A DNA stretch of 64,000 nucleotides from Mycolicibacterium sphagni. GTDB lineage: Bacteria > Actinomycetota > Actinomycetes > Mycobacteriales > Mycobacteriaceae. Shown piece by piece: positions 52,077-61,378 of this stretch. A model generated the notes under the pieces. The model was not told the DNA's origin, ran no database searches, and worked only from the letters and a program-made list of their open reading frames with translations. How positions within the stretch are numbered: position 1 is the first letter of the stretch; every line of letters starts with the position of its first letter. Position numbers and translations under genes: made by a program. Location: contig NZ_VBSB01000008.1 in assembly GCF_013337765.1 (NCBI RefSeq), positions 310,001 to 374,000 on the forward strand, written 5' to 3'.

Positions 52077-54209
52077 ATGACTGACTCGTCGCTGTCCGAA
52101 CTGTCCCACCGGTTCGGCGTGGCATGCGAATATCACGACTGGACGGGACGGCTCGAGAGGGTCGATGAGGCCACGCTGGTGGCTGTCCTGGCCGCGCTCG
52201 GTATCGAGGCCGGCACGGAAGAGGGCCGCGCAGCGGCACTTTCGGCCGAGGACACCCGGTACTGGTCGCGGTCACTGCCGCCGACGATTATTGGCCGCGC
52301 CGCCACCGAGACGTCGTTCTGGGTTCATGTGAACCACGGCGACCCGGCGCACGTCTGGGTTCGGCTCGAGGACGGCACGGTGCGCACCGGGGTGCAACAG
52401 GCCGACAATTGGACGCCGCCCTTCGATCTGAACGGGCGCCTGCTAGGTGAGGCGACCTTCGTTCTGCCTGCGGATCTGCCGCTGGGCTATCACGAGGTCC
52501 ACCTGCGGTCCGGCGGCCAGGATTCCAGCACGCCGCTGATCATCACGCCGGCCTGGCTGGGGCTTCCGGCACGGCTCGGTGCGCGCCGCACCTGGGGCCT
52601 GGCGACCCAGCTCTACAGCGTCCGCTCGAAGAACTCTTGGGGCGTCGGGGATCTCGGTGATCTCGCCGACCTGGCGGTGTGGGCCGGGGCTCGTCACGGC
52701 GCCGGCTACGTCCTGGTCAACCCGTTGCACGCGGCGGCGCCCACCCAACCGATGGAACCATCGCCCTACCTGCCGACCTCGCGGCGGTTCACCAATCCGC
52801 TCTATCTGCGGGTCGAGAACGTCCCCGAATTCGCCTTCCTGCCCAAACGCGGCCGGGTGTGGAAACTGCGTGCCGCGATCCAGGGGCGTGCCCGCAAGGT
52901 CGACACCATCGACCGCGACGCTTCCTGGGCGGCCAAACGCGTTGCGCTGAAAGCGATTTACCGAGTACCCCGGTCGGCGGGCCGCCAGCTGGCGTTCGAC
53001 GCGTTCAAGGAGCGGGAAGGGCGCGCCCTCGACGACTTCGCGACCTGGTCGGCGCTGGCCGAGAAGCACGGCGGCAACTGGCATGAGTGGCCGAAATCGC
53101 TGCGGCACCCGGGCAGCGCGGATGTGCTCGAGTTCGCCGAGCGGCACAGCGCGAGCGTCGATTTCCACCGGTGGCTGCAGTGGCAGCTCGACGATCAACT
53201 CGCCGCGACCCAGTCCCAGGCGGTCCGGACCGGGATGGAGCTGGGCATCATGCACGACCTGGCCGTCGGTGTGCATCCCGACGGAGCCGACGCCTGGGCG
53301 TTGCAGGATGTGCTGGCCCTCGGGGTGGCCGCGGGCGCGCCGCCGGACGAGTTCAACCAGCTCGGGCAGAACTGGTCGCAACCGCCCTGGCGCCCGGATC
53401 AGCTCGAAGAGCTTGGCTACCAACCTTTCCGGGCGTTGATCCAGACGATCCTGCGGCACGCCGGTGGTGTGCGCATCGACCACATCATCGGGTTGTTCCG
53501 GCTGTGGTGGATTCCCGCGGGCGCGTCGCCGACCAAGGGCACCTACGTGCGCTACAACCACGACGCGATGATCGGGATCGTCGCGCTGGAGGCGTACCGG
53601 GCAGGCGCGGTCGTCGTCGGTGAGGATCTGGGCACCGTGGAGCCGTGGGTGCGCGACTACCTGCGTGCCCGGGGGATTCTGGGGACGTCGATCCTGTGGT
53701 TTGAACGGGACAACGATGGCGACCGCAGTCCGCTGCACGCCGAGCGGTGGCGCGAGCTGTGCCTGTCGTCGGTGACCACTCACGACCTGCCGCCGACACC
53801 GGGCTATCTGGCCGGCGAGCATGTGCGGCTGCGTGACGAGCTGGGCTTGCTCACCCGGCCCGCGGACGACGAACTGGCCGACGACCGGGCCGAGCAGGCG
53901 GCGTGGATGGCCGAATTGCGCCGGGTGGGTCTGCTCGGTGCCGATCCCGACGAGGAGCAGGTGATTCTGGGCCTCTACCGGTATCTGGCGCGCACCCCGT
54001 CGCGACTGTTGGCGCTGGCATTGCCCGACGCGGTGGGCGACCGGCGAACCCAGAACCAGCCGGGCACCACCAACGAGTATCCGAACTGGCGGGTGCCGCT
54101 CACCGGGCCCGACGGCACACCGATGCTTCTGGAGGATGTGCTGACCGACCCACGGGCACAGGCACTGGCCGCGGCGCTGCACGCGGCCACCGTGCCCCGC
54201 CCGGAGTAG
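52077..54209 (+). CDS. malQ: 4-alpha-glucanotransferase (amylomaltase), GH77
   Basis: Maltodextrin-metabolism enzyme of 710 residues. Barrel motifs: GGVRIDHIIGLFRLWWIP near residue 470, GEDLGTVEPWVRDYL near residue 520 with the acid/base glutamate, and TTHDLPPTPGYLAG near residue 568 with the stabilising aspartate. ATG 52077 matches the remembered start of Rv1781c; ATG 52068 is possible. The N-terminal 110 residues form the extra domain of long actinobacterial MalQ. Confidence 0.95.
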   Translation: MTDSSLSELSHRFGVACEYHDWTGRLERVDEATLVAVLAALGIEAGTEEGRAAALSAEDTRYWSRSLPPTIIGRAATETSFWVHVNHGDPAHVWVRLEDGTVRTGVQQADNWTPPFDLNGRLLGEATFVLPADLPLGYHEVHLRSGGQDSSTPLIITPAWLGLPARLGARRTWGLATQLYSVRSKNSWGVGDLGDLADLAVWAGARHGAGYVLVNPLHAAAPTQPMEPSPYLPTSRRFTNPLYLRVENVPEFAFLPKRGRVWKLRAAIQGRARKVDTIDRDASWAAKRVALKAIYRVPRSAGRQLAFDAFKEREGRALDDFATWSALAEKHGGNWHEWPKSLRHPGSADVLEFAERHSASVDFHRWLQWQLDDQLAATQSQAVRTGMELGIMHDLAVGVHPDGADAWALQDVLALGVAAGAPPDEFNQLGQNWSQPPWRPDQLEELGYQPFRALIQTILRHAGGVRIDHIIGLFRLWWIPAGASPTKGTYVRYNHDAMIGIVALEAYRAGAVVVGEDLGTVEPWVRDYLRARGILGTSILWFERDNDGDRSPLHAERWRELCLSSVTTHDLPPTPGYLAGEHVRLRDELGLLTRPADDELADDRAEQAAWMAELRRVGLLGADPDEEQVILGLYRYLARTPSRLLALALPDAVGDRRTQNQPGTTNEYPNWRVPLTGPDGTPMLLEDVLTDPRAQALAAALHAATVPRPE

Positions 54210-54211
54210 CG

Positions 54212-54706
54212 ATGCCGAAATTCAGTGCGGGCGTGCTGTTGTACCGGATCACCGACGGCGTCGCGGAGGTGCTGATCGGTCACCCCGGCGGACCGTTCTG
54301 GGCCCGCAAGGACGACGGAGCGTGGTCGATTCCGAAGGGCGAGTGCGAACCTGACGAGGACCCGTGGGCGGCCGCCCAACGCGAGTTCACCGAAGAACTG
54401 GGTTGCGCTGTCCCCGAGGGATCGCGGATCGCCTTCGATGCGGTCAAGCAGCCGAGCGGAAAGGTGCTGACGGTGTTCGCGGTCGGTGCCGACCTGGACA
54501 TCACCGACGCGCAGAGCAACACCTTCACGCTGGAATGGCCAAAGGGTTCGGGACGCCTACAGGAGTTTCCCGAACTGGATCGGGTGGCGTGGTTCCCGGT
54601 GGCGCAGGCACGACGGAAGCTGCTCAAGGGACATGTGGTGTTCCTGGATCGGTTGATGGCTCATCAGACGGGACTCGCTGAAGGCGACGCGGGACCGGAG
54701 GGTTAG
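54212..54706 (+). CDS. Nudix hydrolase
   Basis: Hydrolase of 164 residues for a nucleoside-diphosphate-linked compound. The Nudix box GX5EX7REUXEEXG is seen as GECEPDEDPWAAAQREFTEE followed by LG, near residues 47-70. The N-terminal SAGVLLYR and GAWSIPKG strands fit. The ATG at 54212 begins two bases after the malQ stop, suggesting an operon. The specific substrate is unknown; a much longer frame overlapping malQ is rejected. Confidence 0.87.
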   Translation: MPKFSAGVLLYRITDGVAEVLIGHPGGPFWARKDDGAWSIPKGECEPDEDPWAAAQREFTEELGCAVPEGSRIAFDAVKQPSGKVLTVFAVGADLDITDAQSNTFTLEWPKGSGRLQEFPELDRVAWFPVAQARRKLLKGHVVFLDRLMAHQTGLAEGDAGPEG

Positions 54707-54715
54707 CCTCACGAC

Positions 54716-55597
54716 GTGAAGGTCGCCGTCGTCGCACCCATCGGGGCCGGGGTCATCGCGGACCCGGTGTGGATGAGTGAGTTTGCCCGCCATCTCGAGG
54801 CATGCGGCTTCGAGTCGATCATCATGGCCGAGCACACGGTGTTGGCGACCCGCTACACCAGCGTGTATCCCTACGACCCGTCCGGACGCGTCGAGGTGGC
54901 GCCGGAGTGTCCGGTGCCCGATCCGCTGGAGCTGCTGGGGTTCCTGGCCGGCCAGACCACGACATTGGGGCTGGCCACCGGGGTGCTGGTGCTGCCCAAC
55001 CATCATCCGGTGATGCTGGCCAAGCGGGCCGCGACCATCGATGTGCTCTCCGGTGGACGGCTGCGGCTCTGCGTCGGTGTGGGGTGGCTGCGCGAGGAGA
55101 TCGAAGCCTGCGGAGCGGATTTCGACAGCCGGGGGCGGCGCGCCGACGAGCAGATTCACGTACTGCGGTCGTTGTGGGCCGACAATCCCGACGGGGTCAG
55201 CCACCACGGTGAGTTCTACGACTTCGACAATGCGATGTCGTATCCGAAACCAGTTGCCGCCCAGGGCATCCCGATTCACATCGGCGGGCACAGTCGTTTC
55301 GCTGCGCGCCGGGCGGGGCGGCTGGGTGACGGATTCCAGCCGCTCGGGGTGGGCGGCGGGGAGCTGGCGACCCTGGTCGAGGTGATGCGAGTGGCGGCCG
55401 AGGACGCCGGACGCGACCCGGATTCCCTGGAGCTCTCGCTCGGCCATCTGGTCACGAAGGTCGACGCCGATCGCGCCGGGCGGCTGGCCGAGGTCGGTGC
55501 TGACCGGCTCGTGCTTGGGATGCCCTCGGTCACCGACCTCAACGAGGCCAAAGAGATGCTGTCGGCATGTGCGCAGCGACTCGGGTTGCAGCCGTGA
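54716..55597 (+). CDS. LLM-class F420-dependent oxidoreductase
   Basis: Luciferase-like protein of 293 residues with MAEHTVLATRYTSVYPY, LGLATGVLVLPNHHPVMLAK, CVGVGWLREEIEACG and IPIHIGGHSRFAARRAG. GTG 54716 has TAGCCT six bases upstream and no Shine-Dalgarno sequence. It is followed by a SnoaL-like gene with a four-base overlap, so the pair may act in one pathway. The substrate is unknown. Confidence 0.87.
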   Translation: MKVAVVAPIGAGVIADPVWMSEFARHLEACGFESIIMAEHTVLATRYTSVYPYDPSGRVEVAPECPVPDPLELLGFLAGQTTTLGLATGVLVLPNHHPVMLAKRAATIDVLSGGRLRLCVGVGWLREEIEACGADFDSRGRRADEQIHVLRSLWADNPDGVSHHGEFYDFDNAMSYPKPVAAQGIPIHIGGHSRFAARRAGRLGDGFQPLGVGGGELATLVEVMRVAAEDAGRDPDSLELSLGHLVTKVDADRAGRLAEVGADRLVLGMPSVTDLNEAKEMLSACAQRLGLQP

Positions 55598-56049
55598 GCC
55601 TTTCGGCGCCCGATCGGTTGGCGCTCTCAGATCTGGTGCATCGCTATGCCGCTGCCGTCGACGATCAGGACGTCCAGACGGTGCTCGGATTGTTCGTCGC
55701 CGACGGCGAATTGGCGCTGCCCGAACCACCGGATGTCCTCACCCCGGTGGGCCGTCACCAGGGGTCCGATGCCCTCGCAGCTGCACTGGCCGCCGCGATC
55801 AATGTCGGGCGCACGCATCACGCCATCGATTCGGAGGTCTACATCTCGGACTCGAATCCCGGTCGGGCGCAGGGGCGTATCGCGGCGACCGCACACCACT
55901 GGAGCCGGCGCGACGAGGGCATCGTCGACCTGGTCTGGTACCTGCGCTACGACGACGAATACGTGCGGAGTGTGTCGGGTTGGCTGGTGGTGCGCCGCGC
56001 GCTGACCATCGACGCGATCGAGACCCGCCCCACCCGCCGGTTGCGCTAG
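55594..56049 (+). CDS. SnoaL-like (NTF2-fold) protein
   Basis: Protein of 151 residues with the NTF2-like pattern: ALSDLVHRYAAAVDDQDVQT near the start, DGELALPEPPD, and a His-rich HHAIDSEVYI segment. Members act as cyclases, dehydratases or binding proteins. GTG 55594 overlaps the stop of the luciferase-like gene (GTGA). No defined reaction. Confidence 0.78.
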   Translation: MSLSAPDRLALSDLVHRYAAAVDDQDVQTVLGLFVADGELALPEPPDVLTPVGRHQGSDALAAALAAAINVGRTHHAIDSEVYISDSNPGRAQGRIAATAHHWSRRDEGIVDLVWYLRYDDEYVRSVSGWLVVRRALTIDAIETRPTRRLR

Positions 56050-56125
56050 GGCGAGTCACGCCGAACGTGGGGCGTATGCACCAATTTTCGGGGATTTCTG
56101 TACATAGGGCCCACGCTCGGCGCAG

Positions 56126-57541
56126 CTACCGCACGCCCGCGGCGGCTTCGGCGAGCGCATCGGTCGCCGCCTTGCGGCGCATCTCGATGACGTCCCCGAT
56201 CTGACGCGCCAGCCGGGCATTGTTCTGCACCACCGCATTCATGACGTCGCGCGGCACGGACACGATCGTGGTATCGGTGAGTGCGAAGACGCCGGTGATC
56301 ATGCGTTGGCGAGTCAGTGAGGTTCCGCCGATGTACTCCCCTGCTGAGAGGCTGCCCAGCGCAAGCTCGCGGCCATCCTCGGCGTACACCATCAATCCCA
56401 CCGACCCTTCGGTGATGAACCCGACGGCATCCGGAACGCTGTTGACCGGCTGGATGATCTCGCCCTCGGTGTACAGCAGCTGGCGGCTCTGTCCGGACAA
56501 CGCGGCGACCGCCTCGTCGCCGAGCCCCAGTCCGGCCGCGATCCGCCGCAGGTGCGTCTCCACGTAGGTGGCCGCCGCCTCGGGATCCGGGCTCGCCTCG
56601 TCGAGGTGCAGCCCGGCCCGTTGTGCGGCGTACCAGGCGCGGTGCAACAACAGTGCTTTCGTCCCGCCCTCGTCGGCGGGCGAGGCGATCGGCACGGACA
56701 CCTTGTATTTGGCTTCGCCCAGCGCCACCACCTTGGCAGGCAAATTCGCCACCCGCGCCGGCAGCCCGGTGGCCACCGACATGAGCGCCCCGGCCACCGC
56801 TCCGGGCGGATCGTCGGGGCCGAACGCCAACGTGACCGCCGCTTGGTACGACGCACCCTGCACCCGGCTGAGGTTGGTGAATGATCCGGTGGCCAGCATC
56901 GCGTTCGGCACGATCTGGATGCCGTTGCCGGTGTCGATGTGCGCGGCGCGCCAGTTCACTTCGACGACACGGCCTTTGGCCGCTGATGTGGAGAGCCAAT
57001 CACCGATGCGGAACGGCTGCTCGAACAACAGCAACAACCCTGCGATGACGGGGCCGACCGCGGTCTGCACGGCGAGGCCGATCACGATCGACGTCACGCC
57101 AACCGCGGCGATCAGCCCGCCGATATTGGCACCCCATACCCACGACAGCAGCATGCCGACGCCCAGGATGATCAGCACCAGCCGACCCAGGTCGATGAAG
57201 ATCCCCGGCAGTCGCTCGCGCCAGCTCCCGGCTCGCGCCGCGCCAAACAGCGCGGCGTTGGCCCCCGACAACAGCAGCAGCATGACCAGGAAGCCGAATA
57301 CCGTCGCCGCGATCTTCGACCACGTGGCGTCGATGTCGGCCTGCTCCAGCTGCGCGATCAGCAGATAGACCGCACACGCGGGGAGCACCCAGTTGCGTAG
57401 CAAGCCAATCGGTTTGGCGTAGGAGCTCTCGCGGCGTGCCAGAAACCCCTGCAGTTCGTTGAGCAGCAACAGGGCAAGCGGCAAGCCGACGATGACAATG
57501 AGCGCCGGCCAGAACCACGGTTGCGAGGTGAAGGCGTTCAT
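56126..57541 (-). CDS. MscS-like channel with a cyclic-nucleotide-binding-like domain (Rv2434c-like)
   Basis: Membrane channel of 471 residues. Several helices (about 10-140) precede the MscS pore and beta domain (GGLIAAVGVTSIVIGLAV then LFEQPFRIGDWL). The C-terminal part from about residue 360 is a cNMP-fold domain: LLYTEGEIIQPVNSVPDAVG and GSLSAGEYIGGTSL. The phosphate-binding cassette, normally FGE followed by PRxAxV, reads YIGGTSLTRQRMITGV, so the Glu and the Arg position look altered. ATG 57541 overlaps the cyclase stop (ATGA), and the pair matches Rv2434c/Rv2435c. Nucleotide binding is doubtful. Confidence 0.85.
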   Translation of the reverse strand: MNAFTSQPWFWPALIVIVGLPLALLLLNELQGFLARRESSYAKPIGLLRNWVLPACAVYLLIAQLEQADIDATWSKIAATVFGFLVMLLLLSGANAALFGAARAGSWRERLPGIFIDLGRLVLIILGVGMLLSWVWGANIGGLIAAVGVTSIVIGLAVQTAVGPVIAGLLLLFEQPFRIGDWLSTSAAKGRVVEVNWRAAHIDTGNGIQIVPNAMLATGSFTNLSRVQGASYQAAVTLAFGPDDPPGAVAGALMSVATGLPARVANLPAKVVALGEAKYKVSVPIASPADEGGTKALLLHRAWYAAQRAGLHLDEASPDPEAAATYVETHLRRIAAGLGLGDEAVAALSGQSRQLLYTEGEIIQPVNSVPDAVGFITEGSVGLMVYAEDGRELALGSLSAGEYIGGTSLTRQRMITGVFALTDTTIVSVPRDVMNAVVQNNARLARQIGDVIEMRRKAATDALAEAAAGVR

Positions 57542-59691
57542 ACCGCGTTCCGCGTCCCGACGTCCAGGCGCCAGACCGGTTCGTTGCCCTCGGCTCCGCT
57601 GAGGGTGCCGGCATCGGAGAACGAGTAGATGCCGACCACCGCGTCGTGTACCCGGTCGCTGACGAAGACGCCCGCCGTCTTCGTCGCGGCGTGTACCCGG
57701 TTGGCCAGGTCGACGGCCTCGCCCCACAGCGCGTAGATCTTGGAGCGCTGCCCGACCAGACCGCTGGTGACGGGTCCGCTGTCGATCCCGGCCCGGATCG
57801 CCAGCCGAGCGTCGTGCTGGTCGTTGAATCGGCTGACAATCTCGGTGAGCTCTTGGGCGAAGGCAATGGTCCGGCTGGCGTGGTCGACTCGCGGCACCAC
57901 CAGACCGCAGGTGGCCAGCAGCCCGTTGTCCTGCATGCTGCGGACCTGCTCGACGCCGTGGCGTTCAGCGGCCCCGTCGAAGGATTCCACCAGCGAGTTG
58001 AGCATCGCGACGGATTCCCCGGACGGCATCGAGCGGGAGAACTCGTCGAATCCGAGCAACTGGATGTAGATCACCGAGACGTCGCGGTAATGCGTGCTGA
58101 TGTTCTCCTCGCCGTCGCGGTAGCGACGGGCCACCGGTTCGGGCATCAAACTGGCCAACAAGTCGTCGTTTTCGTGGCGTTGCTCGTCGATCAGCAGTTG
58201 TTTGGTTTGCAGGCTGGCGCTCATATCGTTGAAAGCTGAAGCCAGTTCCCCGATTTCGTCTCGGGCGTGGACGGGAACACTCACCCCGAGTTCGCCGCCG
58301 GCAACGCGGCGCACCGCTGCCCCCAGTGTCTTGATCGGCCGGGTCAGGATCCGGCTGAACAACAACGCCAACAGCGACACCACCAGCACGATCGCGGCCG
58401 TCGACAGTGCGATGTTGCGGGCGAACGTGGTGACCGGAGCCAGCGCCTCCGACCTGTCGATCTTGGCTACCAGCACCCAGTCCAGACCCGGTATCTCCAG
58501 CGGCGCGTAGGCGACCAGCGCTTCCGGCCCGATGTAGTCGCGTGCCGTGGTGACTCCCGTCTCCCCGGTCAGCGCCCGGTTGACCGCGAGCTTGTCAACC
58601 GGCTGCAAGAGCACACTGCCCTTGACTGCCACCTGACGCTCCGCGACGTCTTCGGGGGTCCCGTCGGCGATCACCTCTTCGACGTAGTGCTTGGGGTCGG
58701 TCAGCAGTTCCCGCGACACCGATCGCATCAGCTTGTCCGGTCCCGCCAGATAGGTCTCGCCCGACTGCCCGAGGCCGTCGTCGACCCAGCGCCTCTGCCC
58801 GGTCATCACGTCATTGACCGAGTCGAGGGACAGTTGCAGCGCGAGCACCCCGGAGATGGCACCGTCTCGTCCGATCGGCGACAACACCCATTGTGTAGGT
58901 CTGCCGTACGACGGTGCGTATCGCTCGAAGTCACTGATGAAGGTCTGGTCCACCGACGTCGCCTGCAGCGCTTTGCGATAGGTGTCCGACAGGACTGTGG
59001 TGCTGTACGGGCCGCGAAGGAGATTGGTGCCCAGGTCCGCGCCCTTGTACGCGGTGTAGACGACATTGCCCTGGGTGTCGAGGATCATCGCGTCCTCGAA
59101 GTTGAACCGTTGGGTCAGGTCGCCGAAGAAGGGCTGGTAGCGCGCATTGACCGCCGACCAGGCACTGGGATCCCCCGCCGTGTTCACCGCGACCGCGGCG
59201 TCAAAATCCCCCTGGGCCGGAACGGTGTACTGGTACTGCAGATACGTTGCCGCATTGCTGGTCGGCTGGAACAGCGAGGCGTCGACGGGCTGCCCGGTCC
59301 GCTCCGACAGCGTGGGGCCGAACACCCCCGAGTAGTACTTAGCCACGGCCTGTTGGGCGCCCGGCGGCAGCGGTGTGGTCTGAAGTTCTTCGAACGCCTT
59401 GGTGAATTCATTTGCCGCCGTGATCGTTTGGGTCCCGTGCGTGACAATCGACGCCGCATCGGTCACTTTGGTGTAGAACGCGGTGATCTCGCGGGCCCGC
59501 GACTCCCGGAGCTGGGTCAGCCGCTGGAACTCGGCATTTCGCAGCGACGTGGTGCCGGAGACGTATCCGATGGCGCCGGCGATCACCACGGACACGATGC
59601 TGACCGCGAGCAACATGATCAGCAACTTCGACTGGAACCCCAGCGATCGCGGCCGACCACCCCGCGACAGCGCACTCGACAGTCGGACCAC
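57538..59691 (-). CDS. Receptor-type class III cyclase-like protein with degenerate catalytic domain (Rv2435c-like)
   Basis: Membrane receptor of 717 residues. Order: transmembrane helix about 22-43, extracytoplasmic Cache-like sensor about 50-405, helix about 415-437, HAMP about 438-490 (RPIKTLGAAVRRVAGGELGV), and a cyclase homology domain about 537-710. In that domain the first metal-binding Asp is Gln544 (YIQLLGF), the base-selecting Lys is Arg584, the second metal Asp588 is kept, the other base-selecting Asp is Ala654 (YALWGEAV), the Asn is Asp661, and Arg665 is kept. It is probably inactive as a cyclase or has changed specificity. Coupled to the MscS-like gene. Confidence 0.85.
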   Translation of the reverse strand: MVRLSSALSRGGRPRSLGFQSKLLIMLLAVSIVSVVIAGAIGYVSGTTSLRNAEFQRLTQLRESRAREITAFYTKVTDAASIVTHGTQTITAANEFTKAFEELQTTPLPPGAQQAVAKYYSGVFGPTLSERTGQPVDASLFQPTSNAATYLQYQYTVPAQGDFDAAVAVNTAGDPSAWSAVNARYQPFFGDLTQRFNFEDAMILDTQGNVVYTAYKGADLGTNLLRGPYSTTVLSDTYRKALQATSVDQTFISDFERYAPSYGRPTQWVLSPIGRDGAISGVLALQLSLDSVNDVMTGQRRWVDDGLGQSGETYLAGPDKLMRSVSRELLTDPKHYVEEVIADGTPEDVAERQVAVKGSVLLQPVDKLAVNRALTGETGVTTARDYIGPEALVAYAPLEIPGLDWVLVAKIDRSEALAPVTTFARNIALSTAAIVLVVSLLALLFSRILTRPIKTLGAAVRRVAGGELGVSVPVHARDEIGELASAFNDMSASLQTKQLLIDEQRHENDDLLASLMPEPVARRYRDGEENISTHYRDVSVIYIQLLGFDEFSRSMPSGESVAMLNSLVESFDGAAERHGVEQVRSMQDNGLLATCGLVVPRVDHASRTIAFAQELTEIVSRFNDQHDARLAIRAGIDSGPVTSGLVGQRSKIYALWGEAVDLANRVHAATKTAGVFVSDRVHDAVVGIYSFSDAGTLSGAEGNEPVWRLDVGTRNAV

Positions 59692-59765
59692 GTAGGACCC
59701 CCGCTCGTATATGCGGCATCGCCGCTGGTCGAGCGGATGTTAGCGCATCTAGGGGAACGGAGGAG

Positions 59766-60794
59766 TCAGTTCTGGGACTGCAGCGCCTGCTGGCCGAACG
59801 TGCCGACCTCCAGAGACCCCTCGGGTAACACGAGCTCCCCGCTGTCCAACCGGGACCTCAGATACGCGAAAGTCTGTGCGGTCTGGGCGAACAAATGCTC
59901 CCCGGCGACCAGCGCCGCCCGGGTGGGTCCGTCGGCGAATTGGGGTAGCGGTTGCACGACGGTGTGGTAGTCGACGTTGAAGAACAACGGGAACGAGTAG
60001 CGCTCCTCTTTGACCTTGCGCACCCGGTGCGAGGTGGCGACGAACGCGCCGTTGGTCCACAGCTCGAGCAGGTCACCGACATTGACGACGAATGTGCCGG
60101 GTATCGGCGGGACGTCGATCCACTCGCCGTCGCCATTGAGTATCTCCAGTCCCGGGGCGGTCGGCTTGAGCAGGGTGAAGCATTCGTAGTCGGTATGTGC
60201 GCCGATGCCCAGAGCGTCCTTGGCCTCCGGGTTGTACGGGTAGTAGATCAACCGCAGCTGGCTCGGGGTCTTGGTGGCATGCCGCGTGAAGGTGTCGGGG
60301 TCCTCGCCGAGTGCTACGGCGAAGGCCCACAACAGATCCTGGCCGACACCAAGGACTTCCTGGTAGTACTCGGTGACTGACTCGGCGAAACCGGGAAGGT
60401 CGGGCCACACGTTCGGCCCCAGCATCGGGTTGCCGGCCAGATGATCGGGGTCGTCGGCGGGCAGGTCCAGCGCGGTGTCGAACGCCTCTTTGAGGTCGGC
60501 CGCCGGCTCGCCATAGAGCCCTTCCTCGCCCACCGGCACATAGCCGCGATGGCAGCTGGACAACCCGATGTAGGACTTCATCTTCTGGTCCATCGGGAGC
60601 GCGAAGAACTGTTTGGTCGCGGTCAGCAGCTTCTCGAACAATTCGTCGCTGACGGTGGTTCCGGAGATGTAGAAGAATCCGACCTCGCGGGCGGCGGTGC
60701 CGAGTTCGGCTGCCACGCGCTCGCGCTCGGCGCGATTGGCCGACCGCAGGCCGCTGATATCGATAACAGGTACCGATTGAAATGCCCCACTCAC
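59766..60794 (-). CDS. 2-oxoglutarate/Fe(II)-type dioxygenase, isopenicillin-N-synthase family
   Basis: Cytoplasmic non-haem iron oxygenase of 342 residues. The iron ligands are in GAHTDYECF (HxD) and ATSHRVRKV (distal His), and the co-substrate-binding RxS is in EERYSFPLFF. Other blocks: VPVIDISGLR at the N-terminus and GYVPVGEEGLYG. GTG 60794 overlaps the stop of the preceding gene (GTGA). It is the last gene of the allantoin operon, so it may act on a purine or ureide, but this is inferred only from context. Confidence 0.87.
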   Translation of the reverse strand: MSGAFQSVPVIDISGLRSANRAERERVAAELGTAAREVGFFYISGTTVSDELFEKLLTATKQFFALPMDQKMKSYIGLSSCHRGYVPVGEEGLYGEPAADLKEAFDTALDLPADDPDHLAGNPMLGPNVWPDLPGFAESVTEYYQEVLGVGQDLLWAFAVALGEDPDTFTRHATKTPSQLRLIYYPYNPEAKDALGIGAHTDYECFTLLKPTAPGLEILNGDGEWIDVPPIPGTFVVNVGDLLELWTNGAFVATSHRVRKVKEERYSFPLFFNVDYHTVVQPLPQFADGPTRAALVAGEHLFAQTAQTFAYLRSRLDSGELVLPEGSLEVGTFGQQALQSQN

Positions 60795-61378
60795 AGTGTC
60801 ACGCTTCCTTCGCTTTCCTTGATCTCCCATGCGACGTCGTCGTCGACTCGTAGCCGTCCTGATGTCAACCGGGGGCTCACCACCGCCCCCACTCGTGATG
60901 AATCAGCGGAAACGGTTATCCGCCAGGCACTTCCGGTGGCCTCGCCCAGACAGACGTCCGCCGCGTCAGCCCGCCGGTACGCCCAGCCGAAACGCTCCCC
61001 CACCCGCACCAACACTCCGGCACCGTCGGGCGCCGAAACAAGCAGCCCCCAGCACGGTTCCACCGGCCCTGGCTCACGCTGCCAGTGCTCGGTGTAGTCG
61101 GCGTGCACCCCGACCTCCACAAGAACATCGTCGGCCCAGCTCATTCGTCCGGCGTCCGGCAGACCGGGCGGCTGCAGATCGACCAGCCTGGTCCATTCGA
61201 AGACGTCGAGTCGTTGATCGAGCTGGCCCGCGAAACCCTCACCGGGTCCACGTACATCGACGAACAGCGAAAGCCCCTGTAGCCAGACGACATTCGTTCC
61301 AGTATCCCGGGAGCCGTCGGCCTCGATCAACAGCGTGCGACGCCACAGCCCGGTGCACTCGGCGATTACGGGTGTCAT
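60791..61378 (-). CDS. Unknown protein in the allantoin operon
   Basis: Protein of 195 residues without signal peptide or membrane segment. It is rich in Trp and beta-prone stretches: GLWRRTLLIEADGSRDTGTN, VWLQGLSLFVDVRG, FEWTRLVDLQPPG and YTEHWQREPGP. This resembles a small beta-barrel of lipocalin or HRI1 type, but I am not sure of the family. It does not look like ureidoglycolate lyase AllA. It overlaps its neighbours on both sides by four bases (ATGA and GTGA), so it is an integral part of the operon. Confidence 0.7.
   Translation of the reverse strand: MTPVIAECTGLWRRTLLIEADGSRDTGTNVVWLQGLSLFVDVRGPGEGFAGQLDQRLDVFEWTRLVDLQPPGLPDAGRMSWADDVLVEVGVHADYTEHWQREPGPVEPCWGLLVSAPDGAGVLVRVGERFGWAYRRADAADVCLGEATGSAWRITVSADSSRVGAVVSPRLTSGRLRVDDDVAWEIKESEGSVTL

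Noticed and set aside
53903..54211. N-terminal extension of the Nudix gene into malQ
   Set aside because: It is the out-of-frame shadow of malQ; the Nudix fold begins at the ATG at 54212, just after the malQ stop.
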